Assembly: GCA_005792355.1 (NCBI GenBank)
Contig: SXSC01000040.1
Span: 1-47,265 of the forward strand
Length of the DNA stretch: 47,265 nt
Direction: 5' to 3'
DNA from: Opitutaceae bacterium
GTDB lineage: Bacteria; Verrucomicrobiota; Verrucomicrobiia; Opitutales; Opitutaceae
The notes beneath the pieces were generated by a model. That model did no database searches and was not told the DNA's origin. It saw only the letters and a program-made list of their open reading frames with translations. Positions 35,643-44,086 of the stretch are shown piece by piece (positions within the stretch are counted from its first letter, which is position 1; each line of letters opens with the position of its first letter). The position numbers and the translations under genes were made by a program.

Positions 35643-36521
35643 TCAGGAACCAGGGGCTTTATGCGCCTGCTCTGGGAAATCCGCCTCGAAGCGTTTGACG
35701 AGCGCGGTGGTGTCCGCCGCCACGAGGTAAATTTTCCCGCGGATAGTTTTCGTTTCACCCGGCCGGAGTCCGCCGAGGCGAAAATCATTGTGGAGACAGG
35801 TGATCACGCCTTGGAAAATCTCCTGATACGGCTCCCACGCCATCGCGACGATCTGCCGGCCATCCGCCGAAAATGCGCCGCACAGCCCGCTAGTTGGAAC
35901 CAAGGAACTGAGCGGGCGGGGGTTGACGTCGTTGCGATTCACGTGAGTCGGACAGTAAACCTGGCCGGGCGTATACCGCGCCTGGGCGGCCCACGGTTCA
36001 GTTGGCAGTCGCGTCAATTTCCCCGCGATGAACAAAAAACACTGGCGGAGGTAGGGCGGCACCAGCGCCCGCGAATCGGCCACGTTGTGGCCCGTGAACT
36101 GATCCAGGCGCGCACATGGCTGCGCCCAGTGCGCCTGGGACTCCCGGTCCGTGGGATTGCGTGCCACGAGGTGAAAATCCACCTCGTCGTGACTCGCCCG
36201 GATGGTGTGTTCGACGACCACGCCATCCTCCAGGGTGTCCTGGATCTTGATCACACTGCCGTCGGCGCTGATCGAGACGAGTTCGGCTCGATGTCGGATG
36301 ACCGTTTCGCGCCAGTCGCGGGCGGTGGAGCCGGGCCGGCAATAGGCCTCAAGATAATGGATTCGAATCGGACCCGGCAGCCGTTCGGCGGCGATGGTGA
36401 GAAAATTCTTTTCCCAGGTGATTTTCAACGGCGGTGGCGCGACCGCCGTGGCGGCCAGACTTACGCTGTTCGCGAAGAAGAGTCCGATGGAACCGAGGGC
36501 AAACAGGCATGAGCAGCGCAT
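35643..36521 (-). CDS. Secreted protein of unknown function
   Basis: Protein of 292 residues with a signal peptide (MRCSCLFALGSIGLFFANS, cleavage near LAA-TA) from the ATG at 36521; the open frame extends further but without sense. The mature part looks like an all-beta fold: LKITWEKNFLTIAAERL, VSISADGSVIKIQDTLEDG, VVVEHTIRASHDEVDFHLVARNPTD and a GETKTIRGKIYLV end. Cysteines and an HNDFRLGGLRPGETK stretch suggest an extracellular binding or lyase-like protein. I do not recognise the family. Similar secreted beta-rich proteins occur near sugar-isomerase and oxidoreductase genes in this phylum, but that is from memory and not evidence here. It lies on the opposite strand to its neighbours. Confidence 0.7.
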   Translation of the reverse strand: MRCSCLFALGSIGLFFANSVSLAATAVAPPPLKITWEKNFLTIAAERLPGPIRIHYLEAYCRPGSTARDWRETVIRHRAELVSISADGSVIKIQDTLEDGVVVEHTIRASHDEVDFHLVARNPTDRESQAHWAQPCARLDQFTGHNVADSRALVPPYLRQCFLFIAGKLTRLPTEPWAAQARYTPGQVYCPTHVNRNDVNPRPLSSLVPTSGLCGAFSADGRQIVAMAWEPYQEIFQGVITCLHNDFRLGGLRPGETKTIRGKIYLVAADTTALVKRFEADFPEQAHKAPGS

Positions 36522-36627
36522 GACGGGGTTTGATGGGAGACTGGGTTCGAACGGTAACCCGCGTGCCGGCACGGGCGAGCGAAATGCTCGGATGACCGTG
36601 GCAACACCATCCGCTGGTTGACGGTCG

Positions 36628-36649
36628 CGGGTGTATCTCGATACACCCG
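36628..36649. promoter_or_regulatory. Dyad in the divergent gap 36522-37021
   Basis: Arms CGGGTGTATC and GATACACCCG separated by TC, a 22-base dyad. It lies 107 bases before the minus-strand secreted-protein gene and about 370 before the plus-strand TIM-barrel gene. It looks like an operator, but the two-base spacer would also allow a tight hairpin in RNA. The rest of the 500-base gap has no gene beyond the small frame at 36714. Confidence 0.45.
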
Positions 36650-36713
36650 ACGGCGGCGGTCGGAATAAAGGGCGCTTGTCCAAGCATGCGTGGCCGGTGC
36701 CGCTTCTCGCGTA

Positions 36714-36836
36714 TCACCGGTGGTCCCGTGGTTGCGAGCAACCCGTCCACAGGCAACGACGGTCACGGCGGAGCGCGGCCACAACTGTCAGCGCGACGAG
36801 GGTGAGCAGGGCGGCAACTGCAAGCATAGGTGACAT
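36714..36836 (-). CDS. Possible 40-residue single-pass membrane peptide
   Basis: A short minus-strand frame translates to MSPMLAVAALLTLVALTVV then ALRRDRRCLWTGC and a short charged tail. It reads as one transmembrane helix followed by a positive cluster, the layout of small membrane proteins. There is no family match I know of, and GC-rich DNA easily gives such frames by chance, so support is weak. It lies upstream of the secreted-protein gene on the same strand. Confidence 0.25.
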   Translation of the reverse strand: MSPMLAVAALLTLVALTVVAALRRDRRCLWTGCSQPRDHR

Positions 36837-37021
36837 GTTGAACGAATAGTCGTGGAACGGCTCACGCGTCCATGGGCTTTGGCGCCAACCGCATTTTTTA
36901 CGGTTTTTGAAAAATTGGGTTCAAGGGCTGACGGCGTTTCCGCCCTCGACTCACCACGGGAACCGGGAAAACGTAGTGCCACGATCGCGTCGGGTGATCG
37001 CCCGAAAAATCTGTTCCCCCC

Positions 37022-37936
37022 ATGAAAACAAGTCGCCGTCAATTCCTCCAAACCGCGTCGCTCAGTCTGAGCTCGCTCGGCCTGCTGTCGAACACCGTCC
37101 TCGGTGCGGAGCCAAGAGCCAAGGCGAAGGCGCCCACCGGGCCTACACCCAGTTTCGCGAAGAAATCGCAAATGAAGCTCGGCACCGTCACGTACAATAT
37201 CGCGATGGATTGGGATGTTCCGACGATTATCAAGAACTGCACCGAGGCGAAGTTTGAGGGCGTGGAGTTGCGCACGTCGCACAAGCACGGCGTGGAGGTC
37301 ACGCTGAGCAAGGCGGAGCGGGCGGAGATCAAGCAGCGTTTTGCCGATTCACCGGTGGCGCTGGCGAGCATGGGCAGCGCGTTCGATTATCACACCACCG
37401 ACCACGCGAAGTTGAAGAAGGACATTGAGGCGACCAAGGAGTACATTGTGCTGTCGCAGGACGTCGGGGCCACGGGCGTGAAGGTCCGGCCGAACGGACT
37501 GCCGAATGGCGTTCCGGTGGAGAAGACGCTGGAGCAGATCGGACGCTCGCTGCGGGAGCTCGGCGAATTCGGGGCGAACCACGGGCAGCAGATTCGGATG
37601 GAAGTGCACGGCAGCGGCACGCAGCTCATCAGCAACTCCAAGCAGATTCTCGATTTCGCCAACCATCCCAACGTGGGCGCGTGCTGGAACTCGAACCCGA
37701 CGGACCTCCACGGCGACGGCTGGGACCACAATTTCAATCTGCTCAAAAAGAAGATTTTCACCGTGCACATGCGGGATCTCTATTTGGAGGAGTATCCGTT
37801 TCGGAAGCTGCTGAACGGACTCGTCGAGAGCGGTTTCAAGGGTTTCACGTTTGCGGAGATTCCCGAGAGCAAGGATCCGGTGCGCGTGATGAAATATTTC
37901 CGCTCGCTGTGGCTCGCGTACCAGGGGCTGCTGTAG
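37022..37936 (+). CDS. Tat-exported sugar phosphate isomerase/epimerase-like protein
   Basis: Protein of 304 residues. The N-terminus MKTSRRQFLQTASLSLSSLG is a twin-arginine signal (SRRQFLQ), followed by a low-complexity linker and an AP-endonuclease/xylose-isomerase-like TIM barrel. Strand-end motifs include KLGTVTYNIAMDWD, FEGVELRTSHKHGVEVTLS, QIRMEVHGSGTQ, NVGACWNSNPTDLHGDG and FTVHMRDLYLEEYPF, with a final FTFAEIPESKDP. The Glu, His and Asp residues in these positions would bind a divalent metal. Export by Tat suggests folding with the metal inside the cell. Such proteins act on sugars or polyols, and the exact reaction cannot be told. It converges with the FAD oxidoreductase gene. Confidence 0.85.
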   Translation: MKTSRRQFLQTASLSLSSLGLLSNTVLGAEPRAKAKAPTGPTPSFAKKSQMKLGTVTYNIAMDWDVPTIIKNCTEAKFEGVELRTSHKHGVEVTLSKAERAEIKQRFADSPVALASMGSAFDYHTTDHAKLKKDIEATKEYIVLSQDVGATGVKVRPNGLPNGVPVEKTLEQIGRSLRELGEFGANHGQQIRMEVHGSGTQLISNSKQILDFANHPNVGACWNSNPTDLHGDGWDHNFNLLKKKIFTVHMRDLYLEEYPFRKLLNGLVESGFKGFTFAEIPESKDPVRVMKYFRSLWLAYQGLL

Positions 37937-37990
37937 CCGGGATTTTTCGCACCGCGGCTCAAGGCCGCAACCAAAGCGGTTCAGTTCGTT

Positions 37991-38021
37991 CTCACGCGAA
38001 GACGCGAAGGTCGCGAAGAAG
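37991..38021. repeat. CGCGAAG short tandem repeat
   Basis: Three copies of CGCGAAG at 37995-38001, 38003-38009 and 38012-38018, spaced by one and two bases. Motifs of this kind (CTCACGCGAAGACGCG and relatives) recur in intergenic DNA of several bacterial phyla. No function known to me. Confidence 0.35.
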
Positions 38022-38071
38022 AAACTGGAATTTGCCCGACAGTAGCCTCCTTGCCACCAACCGAAATGAGG

Positions 38072-38153
38072 GGCCTCCCACAGATTCAGAAAGGCCGCAG
38101 ATGCTGAATCAGAAGTTCGACAATCTGCGGTCTTTCTGAATCTGCGGGAGGCC
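38072..38153. repeat. Long inverted repeat between convergent genes
   Basis: Two 31-base arms, 38072-38102 and 38123-38153, pair with only two mismatches around a 20-base loop. The arms begin GGCCTCCCACAGATTCAG and end in its complement. It lies 12 bases after the FAD oxidoreductase stop and 135 after the TIM-barrel stop, so it could act as a two-way terminator, but the size, near-perfect arms and lack of T tracts also fit a MITE-like intergenic element. Confidence 0.6.
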
Positions 38154-38164
38154 TAAGCCAAGAA

Positions 38165-39901
38165 CTACCCCGTCTGCTTCGGCCACGCCAGGGGCACGCC
38201 GGCAGTGGTGAGGCGCGCTTGAAAATCTGCGAGTAGCGCGGGATGCTTGCGCACAGCGCGCGGGACGTGGCGGCCGGCGGTGCAGAAGGCGGCGAGCTCG
38301 CCGACCGACTCGCCGATGTTCCATTCCACCGGATGCAGGCGATAGCAGCCGTTCGTGAGATGCGTCGTGCCGATGTTTTTGCAGGCGGGCAGGAGGTTTT
38401 CCATCCGTTGCGGCAACAAGGCGCCGAGCGGGATTTGGAACGGACGCGCGCCGAAATCGATGTAGTTGTCCCCCGTACTGCTCGGATGAAGATCGATGTT
38501 GTAGCTGCCGATGCCGACCGAGTCCGCGAACTCCGCGGCCATCACCGCCGCGGCGGTCGCGCCAGTGGCCCGCATCCGGGCCTCGGTGCCGACGTGCAGC
38601 TCGGTGACGGTCAACTCCGCCTTGATGCGGCGGCTCTCGCGAATGTACGGATACTTCGCGAGTCCGTCCTCGGTGCCGACGATGTCGCGCCGCAAGCGGA
38701 GCCCCTTCCAGCCGGTGCCGCCATCGGGCCGCGGGCACTCGGTTTGCAGCCAGTAGAGCCAGGAGAGGCTGAGTTGCTTCGCGCGGTCGAGGTGGCGCGC
38801 GGCTTCGGCGGCGGAAACGTCGACGAGATTGCCGAGCATGTAGTCGTTTTGCGGCCAGTTCACGAGGGTGATATCGCCCGCGTAGGTGCCGGGCGCGAAG
38901 TTCGCGCGATCGATGATGCGACGATAGTGAAAGAGTCCAGTACCCTTGGAGGGATCGAAGCCCATGTTGAAGGGCTTCAGCGTGCGGGGCTGGGAATAGA
39001 ACAGGCTAAGCAGCTTCCCGGACCACGGCGGTGTGAGCGGCGGCACGTGATCGCGCCAGAAGGCGTAGTCGCGCGGGCGGTCGCTGACGTGATCCTCGCC
39101 CGCGAGGTAATCCATCGCGAAGCAGCACGTGAACGACTGGTGATTCAGCGGCTCGGCGACGGGCTTCGCGCGGGGTTCGCCGGTGTCGCTCCGGGCCTCG
39201 GCGCCGATGACGTAATCCGTGCGGGTGAGCGGCAGGAGTTCGCCGGTCTCGGTCGCATCGACAAACAACGGCGCGCGGAGAACCAAGTCGTGACCGGATT
39301 CGAGGCTGCGCACGCGCACGGCGTCCACGCGGTCACCGGTGGTCGCAGCCGAGGTCGCCTGATGGCGCAGCAAGATTTCCACGCGTCGGCCCGCGACGTG
39401 AGGCGCGAGCATCTCCTGGAGCGCAGCGAGGGCGACCCGGGGTTCGTGGCAGAGTTTCGAAACGCTGCCGTTGCCGGGGTTCAGCCGCGGATTGGCCCGG
39501 GCCTTTTCCGTGAGCGGAAAATTGCGCGCGTAATAGTCCCGGATGCGCTGGCGCAATTCGAGGTAGCTGCGCGTGCCGCCGACAGTTTCGATGAGCGCGT
39601 TCTCATCGGGCGGCACGGCCTGTGACGTGAGCTGGCCCCCGATCCAGTCGGTCTCCTCGGTCAGGATGACCCGCAAGCCGCCGCGCGCCGCCGCGAGGGC
39701 CGCGGCGCAGCCGCCGAGGCCGCCGCCAATAATCACGAGGTCGGCGGCGAGTTCGCGGGGGCGAGCGCCGCCGGACGCGACCGGACCGGATTTTTCCGTG
39801 GATTGCCCGCGCAGGGCGGCGGGCGTCGCCAGCAGGGCGGGCACAATCGTGGCGGTGTGTTGCAGGAAAGTGCGGCGGGACAGGCGGGGAGGGGTGGACA
39901 T
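38165..39901 (-). CDS. Tat-exported FAD-dependent oxidoreductase
   Basis: Protein of 578 residues, FAD_oxidored type. The start at 39901 gives a twin-arginine signal, LSRRTFLQHTATIV (8-21). After a linker comes the dinucleotide-binding loop ADLVIIGGGLGGCAAALAAARGG (GGGLGG at 59-64), then ILTEETDWIGGQLTSQ, typical of the family, and VDATETGELLPLT near the second FAD contact. The C-terminus has LLPACKNIGTTHLTNGCYRLHPVEWNIGESVG, also FAD-binding. Members are common in Verrucomicrobiota and Planctomycetota beside sugar-utilisation genes; substrates are mostly unknown. The reading of the open frame beyond 39901 is rejected as it crosses the palindrome at 40110. Confidence 0.88.
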   Translation of the reverse strand: MSTPPRLSRRTFLQHTATIVPALLATPAALRGQSTEKSGPVASGGARPRELAADLVIIGGGLGGCAAALAAARGGLRVILTEETDWIGGQLTSQAVPPDENALIETVGGTRSYLELRQRIRDYYARNFPLTEKARANPRLNPGNGSVSKLCHEPRVALAALQEMLAPHVAGRRVEILLRHQATSAATTGDRVDAVRVRSLESGHDLVLRAPLFVDATETGELLPLTRTDYVIGAEARSDTGEPRAKPVAEPLNHQSFTCCFAMDYLAGEDHVSDRPRDYAFWRDHVPPLTPPWSGKLLSLFYSQPRTLKPFNMGFDPSKGTGLFHYRRIIDRANFAPGTYAGDITLVNWPQNDYMLGNLVDVSAAEAARHLDRAKQLSLSWLYWLQTECPRPDGGTGWKGLRLRRDIVGTEDGLAKYPYIRESRRIKAELTVTELHVGTEARMRATGATAAAVMAAEFADSVGIGSYNIDLHPSSTGDNYIDFGARPFQIPLGALLPQRMENLLPACKNIGTTHLTNGCYRLHPVEWNIGESVGELAAFCTAGRHVPRAVRKHPALLADFQARLTTAGVPLAWPKQTG

Positions 39902-40359
39902 GAGCGGGGGAATCAGACGCAGATTGCAGTCGCATGCCGGGGTTGGGGGCAACGGGCAAATCGTCACCTCCGGCGAAGGGTACATCTTTTGAGTGACGGT
40001 AAGAATTCCACGGATAGCGAGGCGACCAGTAGCTGCGAGCGCCAGCGAGCGAAGCGGGCGAACACTGCCAGGTCGGCATCGCCGAATAAATCCGCGAGGC
40101 CCCGGAAAACTTGTCACGTAATACGTGACAAGATTTCTGCTCCGTTCTATCCCGGCAAATGACGTGATGAGACTAGGGTGCCCTGGTCTCCACTCGCTGG
40201 CGCCCGCAGCCATCCCGGATCCCGCTACTCGCCGATGCGCTGGCGCAGTGCGATTGCTTTTACCGCGCCGACTTGTCACCATCGGATCTGCCACCGGTGC
40301 AATTGTACCGACGCGCACTGAACAATGCCACGGTCGAACCCTTCGCCTCTATCACGCGT
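39902..40359. other. Divergent intergenic region
   Basis: 458 bases between the FAD oxidoreductase and the receptor. It holds the TGTCACGTA palindrome at 40110 and otherwise no gene, RNA or terminator that I can support. Frames running through it belong to upstream extensions of the two neighbours. Confidence 0.5.
40110..40132. promoter_or_regulatory. Perfect palindrome, TGTCACGTA type
   Basis: Arms CTTGTCACGTA and TACGTGACAAG around one A, perfect over 23 bases, 228 bases before the receptor start at 40360. The inner 19 bases are the same as those of the site at 16114 apart from the central base. The shared site implies a common regulator for the receptors at 16276 and 40360. Confidence 0.65.
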
Positions 40360-43347
40360 ATGCATCACCGAAAAATGGCCACATTGTGTTTTCTCTTGTC
40401 CGGCGCGCTGGCGTCGGACCTCTCGGCCCAGAATCCGACGGCTCCCTCTGCCGCCAGCGATGCGGCCCGGACCGGAACGATCACCGGACGCGTCATCGAC
40501 CGGGTGACCGGCGACGCGCTGGAAAACGCGCGCGTCGTGCTCGTCAGTTCGACGCTCTTCACCGTTTCGGAACGGGGCGGTTATTTCACGGTCCGCTCGG
40601 TGCCGCCGGGCGAGCACACGCTGGTCGCCTCGTACGCCGGCTTCGACGCGGTCAAACAAACGGTTTTGGTCGCCGCCGGCAGCGAAGCAACCGTGCGGGT
40701 GGAAATGGCGTCGGGGCCGGTGGAGTTGGAGGCGTTTGTCGTCAATTTTCGCCGGGGCGAGGCCGATGAAATCATGCTGCGGCGGCAGGCGACCAACGTG
40801 GTCGACGTCGTGTCGTCGAAGACGTTTGGCGAAATGGCCGACGGCAGTCTCAGCATCAGCCGCCTCGCCGGCATGACCGGTGGCACGGGCGTGCGGGGCA
40901 TTGCCGGCGAATTCAATCTGGTCCGGGTCGACGGTGGCGCGCTGGCGACGCCGAGCGACTCCACCGCCTCGGGCACGACGCGCAGCGTCGATATCAACCA
41001 GATTCCGGGCGACATGATCGAGCGCATCGAAGTCACCAAGACGCCGCGGCCCGACATGGATGCCGATGCGGTGGGCGGCACGATTAATCTCATCACGAAG
41101 AGCGCGCTCGATCGGAAGGGTCGGCGGACGACCTATTCCGCGGGCGGCATCGCCAGCCCGAGCTACCAGATCAAGAAAATCGGTTACCTCGGCAGCTTCG
41201 AACACAGTGACATTTTGGGCGACAGCCGCCGCCTCGGTTATTCGCTCACGCTCAACCACAATCGCCGTTACTCCAACATTGAGCAGGTGGTGACCGATTA
41301 TTTCACCGATCTGATTCCCGGCCTGACGAAGGGGCGGCAGATGCCCGTCAGCAGTTTTCGCGCGGCGCAGGAAATCAAATACGAGGATCGGACGGGGGCG
41401 GGTTTGAAATTCGATTTCAAGCCGCGGGACACGTTGGTGATGCAGCTCGGCCTGCTGTATCAGGGCCGCTACTCGCACGCGGACACCGCCGACTGGCGGC
41501 TGACGAATCGAAACCACGTGCTGGTGTTCGATCCCACGGGCCGGTTTTGGTATGCCCCGGATCGGGTGCTGGCGGGGCAGGGCAACAGCAATGGGGCGGT
41601 GCCGCTACGCGACGCCAACGGCAATGTCGTCGCGTTTCCGGCCGGGCGCGGCGAGGGCGGCGTCCTGAACACGTTTACGGAAACGGTCACCGATTTTCTC
41701 TCGGTTCGCCAGCTGCGCTACAACAATCGCGGCCAGGATCAGATTCGGAAGACCTATGCGGCCAACTTCGGCGGTCGTTACACGGGGCTCGCGTCCACGC
41801 GGATCGAATTCAGCGCGTCCTATTCTTGGGGCAACGCGAAGCGCCGCGAGTGGCCGGACGGGCTGGGCACGTATCAGTTTGACGTCACCGGCTCGAACGT
41901 CCGGATCGATCGGACGAAAGATTTTCTGCACCCGGAGGTGACGTTCACGGGCGGCACCTTGCCGACCAACGTCGACGCCGTGGGCACGGTTAACTTGATG
42001 CAGCAACTCGATGCGCGGCAGATCGAGGAACAGACGGGGCTCGCGCTGGATGTCGAACGTGCGCTCCAGACGCGGATTCCCGTCACGCTCAAGACGGGCG
42101 TGCGCTACCGCGAGGTCGTCCGCGACATCGATCGCGGCGAGCATCAATACAGTTATCTCGGCAAGAACGCGGATCTGGTCGGGACGGCCTCCATCAACCC
42201 TTTCGGGCTCTACCCTTCATCTCTGATCCCCGATATTAAGCGCGTGCGCGAAAGTCTGAAGGTGCAGCCGAACCTCTGGCGGGAGGACCTGTTGCTCTTC
42301 GCGCAGAAACAGAACGAACACAACGGTCACGCCGGAGAGCGCATTGCCGGAGCCTACCTGATGGCGACGGCGCGGCTGGGCAATTTCACGCTTCTGCCGG
42401 GTGGGCGCGCGGAATGGACGCAGGCGAAAGGCACGGCGACGGTGCGGAATCGCACGCCGGGCGTCTCCGGGACGCCGCTCGAGTGGGTCGGCAAAGAAAC
42501 CCGCTGGGGAAAATACGCTAATTTCTTTCCGCACTTCCACGTGAAGTACGACCTGCTGGAAAATCTGATCATCCGTGGTGCCTGGTCGACCGGCATCGGC
42601 CGGCCGCCGTGGAAGAACATCCTCCCGGAAGCTGTGATCGAGCCCACGACGCGGACGATCACGATGAGCAACACGAATCTGCGGCCGCAATACACGAACA
42701 ATTTCGATCTGGGAGCGGAGTACTACCTCAAGTCCGGTGGCATCTTTGGCATCAATGCCTTCCGGAAGACGATTGATGACCTCATCTTCAATGTCTCGCG
42801 GGTGATCGGTCCCGACGACGGGTTCGCGTCCGTCTATGACGGATGGATGTTGAACACGACGGGCAATGTCGCCTGGGTCTGGGTCAAGGGCATCGAGTTT
42901 GATTACCGACAGCAGCTGACGTTTCTGCCCGGCTGGATGAACCGCTTCGGCGTCTTTGCGAATCTGACGCTGCTCGACACCAAGGGGAATTACTCGACGC
43001 CGGACGGATCGGTGACGAGCAACATCCCGGGATTTGTGCCGCGGATGATTAATGCCGGAATCTCCTATTCAGGCCGGAGCCTGTCGTGCCGGATCCTGGC
43101 GCAGCACCAGGCCGAGCGTCTGTCGTCATGGGATCCGCAAACCGTCGAAGCCTGGCGGTACACCGAGGCCGGCACGACGGTCGATATCACGTCGAGCTAC
43201 CGGGTCACGAAGCGGTTCAGCCTGTTCATGAACATCTCAAATCTCTTCGAGGATGTGCCGATGCAATTTCAGGCGCGGCGCAACCAGCCGCAGACGGTCA
43301 GCCAGACGAGCCGGCGGTTCGATTTCGGGCTGAGAGGATCGTTGTAA
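40360..43347 (+). CDS. TonB-dependent receptor with CarboxypepD_reg domain
   Basis: Protein of 995 residues from the ATG at 40360 (MHHRKMATLCFLLSGAL); MATLCF at 40375 is an equally possible start. A signal peptide (ending LSAQN) is followed by a CarboxypepD_reg domain (GTITGRVIDRVTGDALENARV, RGGYFTVRSVPPGEHTLV), a TonB-box region (ELEAFVVNFRRGEADEI) and a plug with VRGIAGEFNLVRVDGG, IERIEVTKTPRPDMDADAVG and GGTINLITKSALDRKGRR. The C-terminus is FDFGLRGSL, without the usual final aromatic residue, as in many of this subfamily. It shares the TGTCACGTA palindrome with the receptor at 16276. The ligand is unknown; the FAD oxidoreductase is divergent to it. Confidence 0.92.
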   Translation: MHHRKMATLCFLLSGALASDLSAQNPTAPSAASDAARTGTITGRVIDRVTGDALENARVVLVSSTLFTVSERGGYFTVRSVPPGEHTLVASYAGFDAVKQTVLVAAGSEATVRVEMASGPVELEAFVVNFRRGEADEIMLRRQATNVVDVVSSKTFGEMADGSLSISRLAGMTGGTGVRGIAGEFNLVRVDGGALATPSDSTASGTTRSVDINQIPGDMIERIEVTKTPRPDMDADAVGGTINLITKSALDRKGRRTTYSAGGIASPSYQIKKIGYLGSFEHSDILGDSRRLGYSLTLNHNRRYSNIEQVVTDYFTDLIPGLTKGRQMPVSSFRAAQEIKYEDRTGAGLKFDFKPRDTLVMQLGLLYQGRYSHADTADWRLTNRNHVLVFDPTGRFWYAPDRVLAGQGNSNGAVPLRDANGNVVAFPAGRGEGGVLNTFTETVTDFLSVRQLRYNNRGQDQIRKTYAANFGGRYTGLASTRIEFSASYSWGNAKRREWPDGLGTYQFDVTGSNVRIDRTKDFLHPEVTFTGGTLPTNVDAVGTVNLMQQLDARQIEEQTGLALDVERALQTRIPVTLKTGVRYREVVRDIDRGEHQYSYLGKNADLVGTASINPFGLYPSSLIPDIKRVRESLKVQPNLWREDLLLFAQKQNEHNGHAGERIAGAYLMATARLGNFTLLPGGRAEWTQAKGTATVRNRTPGVSGTPLEWVGKETRWGKYANFFPHFHVKYDLLENLIIRGAWSTGIGRPPWKNILPEAVIEPTTRTITMSNTNLRPQYTNNFDLGAEYYLKSGGIFGINAFRKTIDDLIFNVSRVIGPDDGFASVYDGWMLNTTGNVAWVWVKGIEFDYRQQLTFLPGWMNRFGVFANLTLLDTKGNYSTPDGSVTSNIPGFVPRMINAGISYSGRSLSCRILAQHQAERLSSWDPQTVEAWRYTEAGTTVDITSSYRVTKRFSLFMNISNLFEDVPMQFQARRNQPQTVSQTSRRFDFGLRGSL

Positions 43348-43352
43348 TCGCT

Positions 43353-43427
43353 GGCGGCGAAGGGACTCGCCGCCCTACCGGCTACGTGGTGCCGAATGGG
43401 TAGGGCGCGGACTCCGCTCCGCGCCGC
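43353..43427. repeat. REP copy A, left of the RAYT gene
   Basis: 75-base element: a hairpin GGCGGCGA / TCGCCGCC, an inner inverted pair CCTACC / GGTAGG, and a right hairpin GCGCGGA / TCCGCGC. It matches the element at 43983 at 72 of 75 positions, in the same orientation and exactly 630 bases away. It starts 5 bases after the receptor stop and could serve as its terminator. Confidence 0.8.
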
Positions 43428-43471
43428 GAGTGTCGTGCCGCTGCTTATCATTGAGTTCGAACTCGCTCCGC

Positions 43472-43963
43472 ATGACTTGGAATCGTGAATTATCCGGCAT
43501 GTCGCTGCCCCAACGCCGTTCGCTTCCACATACGCCGCCTGCATTTGTCGGCGCTGGCGCCACCTATTTTTTGACGATATGTTGTGCCGAACGCCAACGG
43601 AACCAGCTTACACTCGAACCCGTCTGGGCTGTCATCGAGGAGTCTGCCATATTCTACCATCAGAATGGACGCTGGTACCTGCGACTCTTGCTCGCGATGC
43701 CCGACCACCTTCATATGTTGGCAAGCTTTCCGCCTGGCGAGTCGATGAAGCGGGTGATTACGGCTTGGAAGCACTACGTCGCGCGGAAAACAGGATTGGG
43801 CTGGCAGCGAGATTTCTTCGATCACCGGCTTCGCACGACGGAAAGCTGGCAGGAGAAGGCAGCGTACATTCGTGCGAATCCGATTCGATCCGGGTTATGT
43901 CGCACCAGTGATGAATGGCGCTTCTGGTGGAGTCCACCGGATGTAGTCGCGACTTCGGAGTGA
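43472..43963 (+). CDS. REP-associated tyrosine transposase (RAYT)
   Basis: Protein of 163 residues of the Y1/HUH transposase (IS200-like) family. The HUH motif His-Leu-His is in MPDHLHMLASF (43706-43714), and the likely catalytic Tyr lies in AAYIRANPIRSGL. The preceding WQRDFFDHRLRTTESWQEK is the typical RAYT stretch. Starts at 43430, 43472 and 43499 (MSLPQRRS) are all possible; 43472 is a compromise. RAYTs are single-copy chromosomal nucleases that move and process REP sequences; they are not classic IS elements. The gene is AT-richer than its neighbours and is flanked at 43353 and 43983 by near-identical REP copies, a layout known as a REPtron. Confidence 0.88.
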   Translation: MTWNRELSGMSLPQRRSLPHTPPAFVGAGATYFLTICCAERQRNQLTLEPVWAVIEESAIFYHQNGRWYLRLLLAMPDHLHMLASFPPGESMKRVITAWKHYVARKTGLGWQRDFFDHRLRTTESWQEKAAYIRANPIRSGLCRTSDEWRFWWSPPDVVATSE

Positions 43964-43982
43964 AGTCAGATTGGCTGAGAGC

Positions 43983-44057
43983 GGCGGCGAAGGGACTCGC
44001 CGCCCTACCGGGTACGTGGTGCCGACTTGGTAGGGCGCGGACTCCGCTCCGCGCCGC
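43983..44057. repeat. REP copy B, right of the RAYT gene
   Basis: Same 75-base element and same orientation as copy A, differing at 3 positions, all in the central part between the two hairpins. It lies 20 bases after the RAYT stop and 30 before the stop of the convergent receptor. A further GC-rich pair (CCCCG / CGGGG) follows at 44057-44068. Confidence 0.8.
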
Positions 44058-44086
44058 CCCGAGCGGGGCGCGAAAGCGGCACGGAC

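Noticed and set aside
43472..43963. Ordinary IS200/IS605 insertion sequence
   Set aside because: The protein has the RAYT-type C-terminal pattern, there is no tnpB, and the flanking repeats are REP hairpins, so it is called a RAYT.
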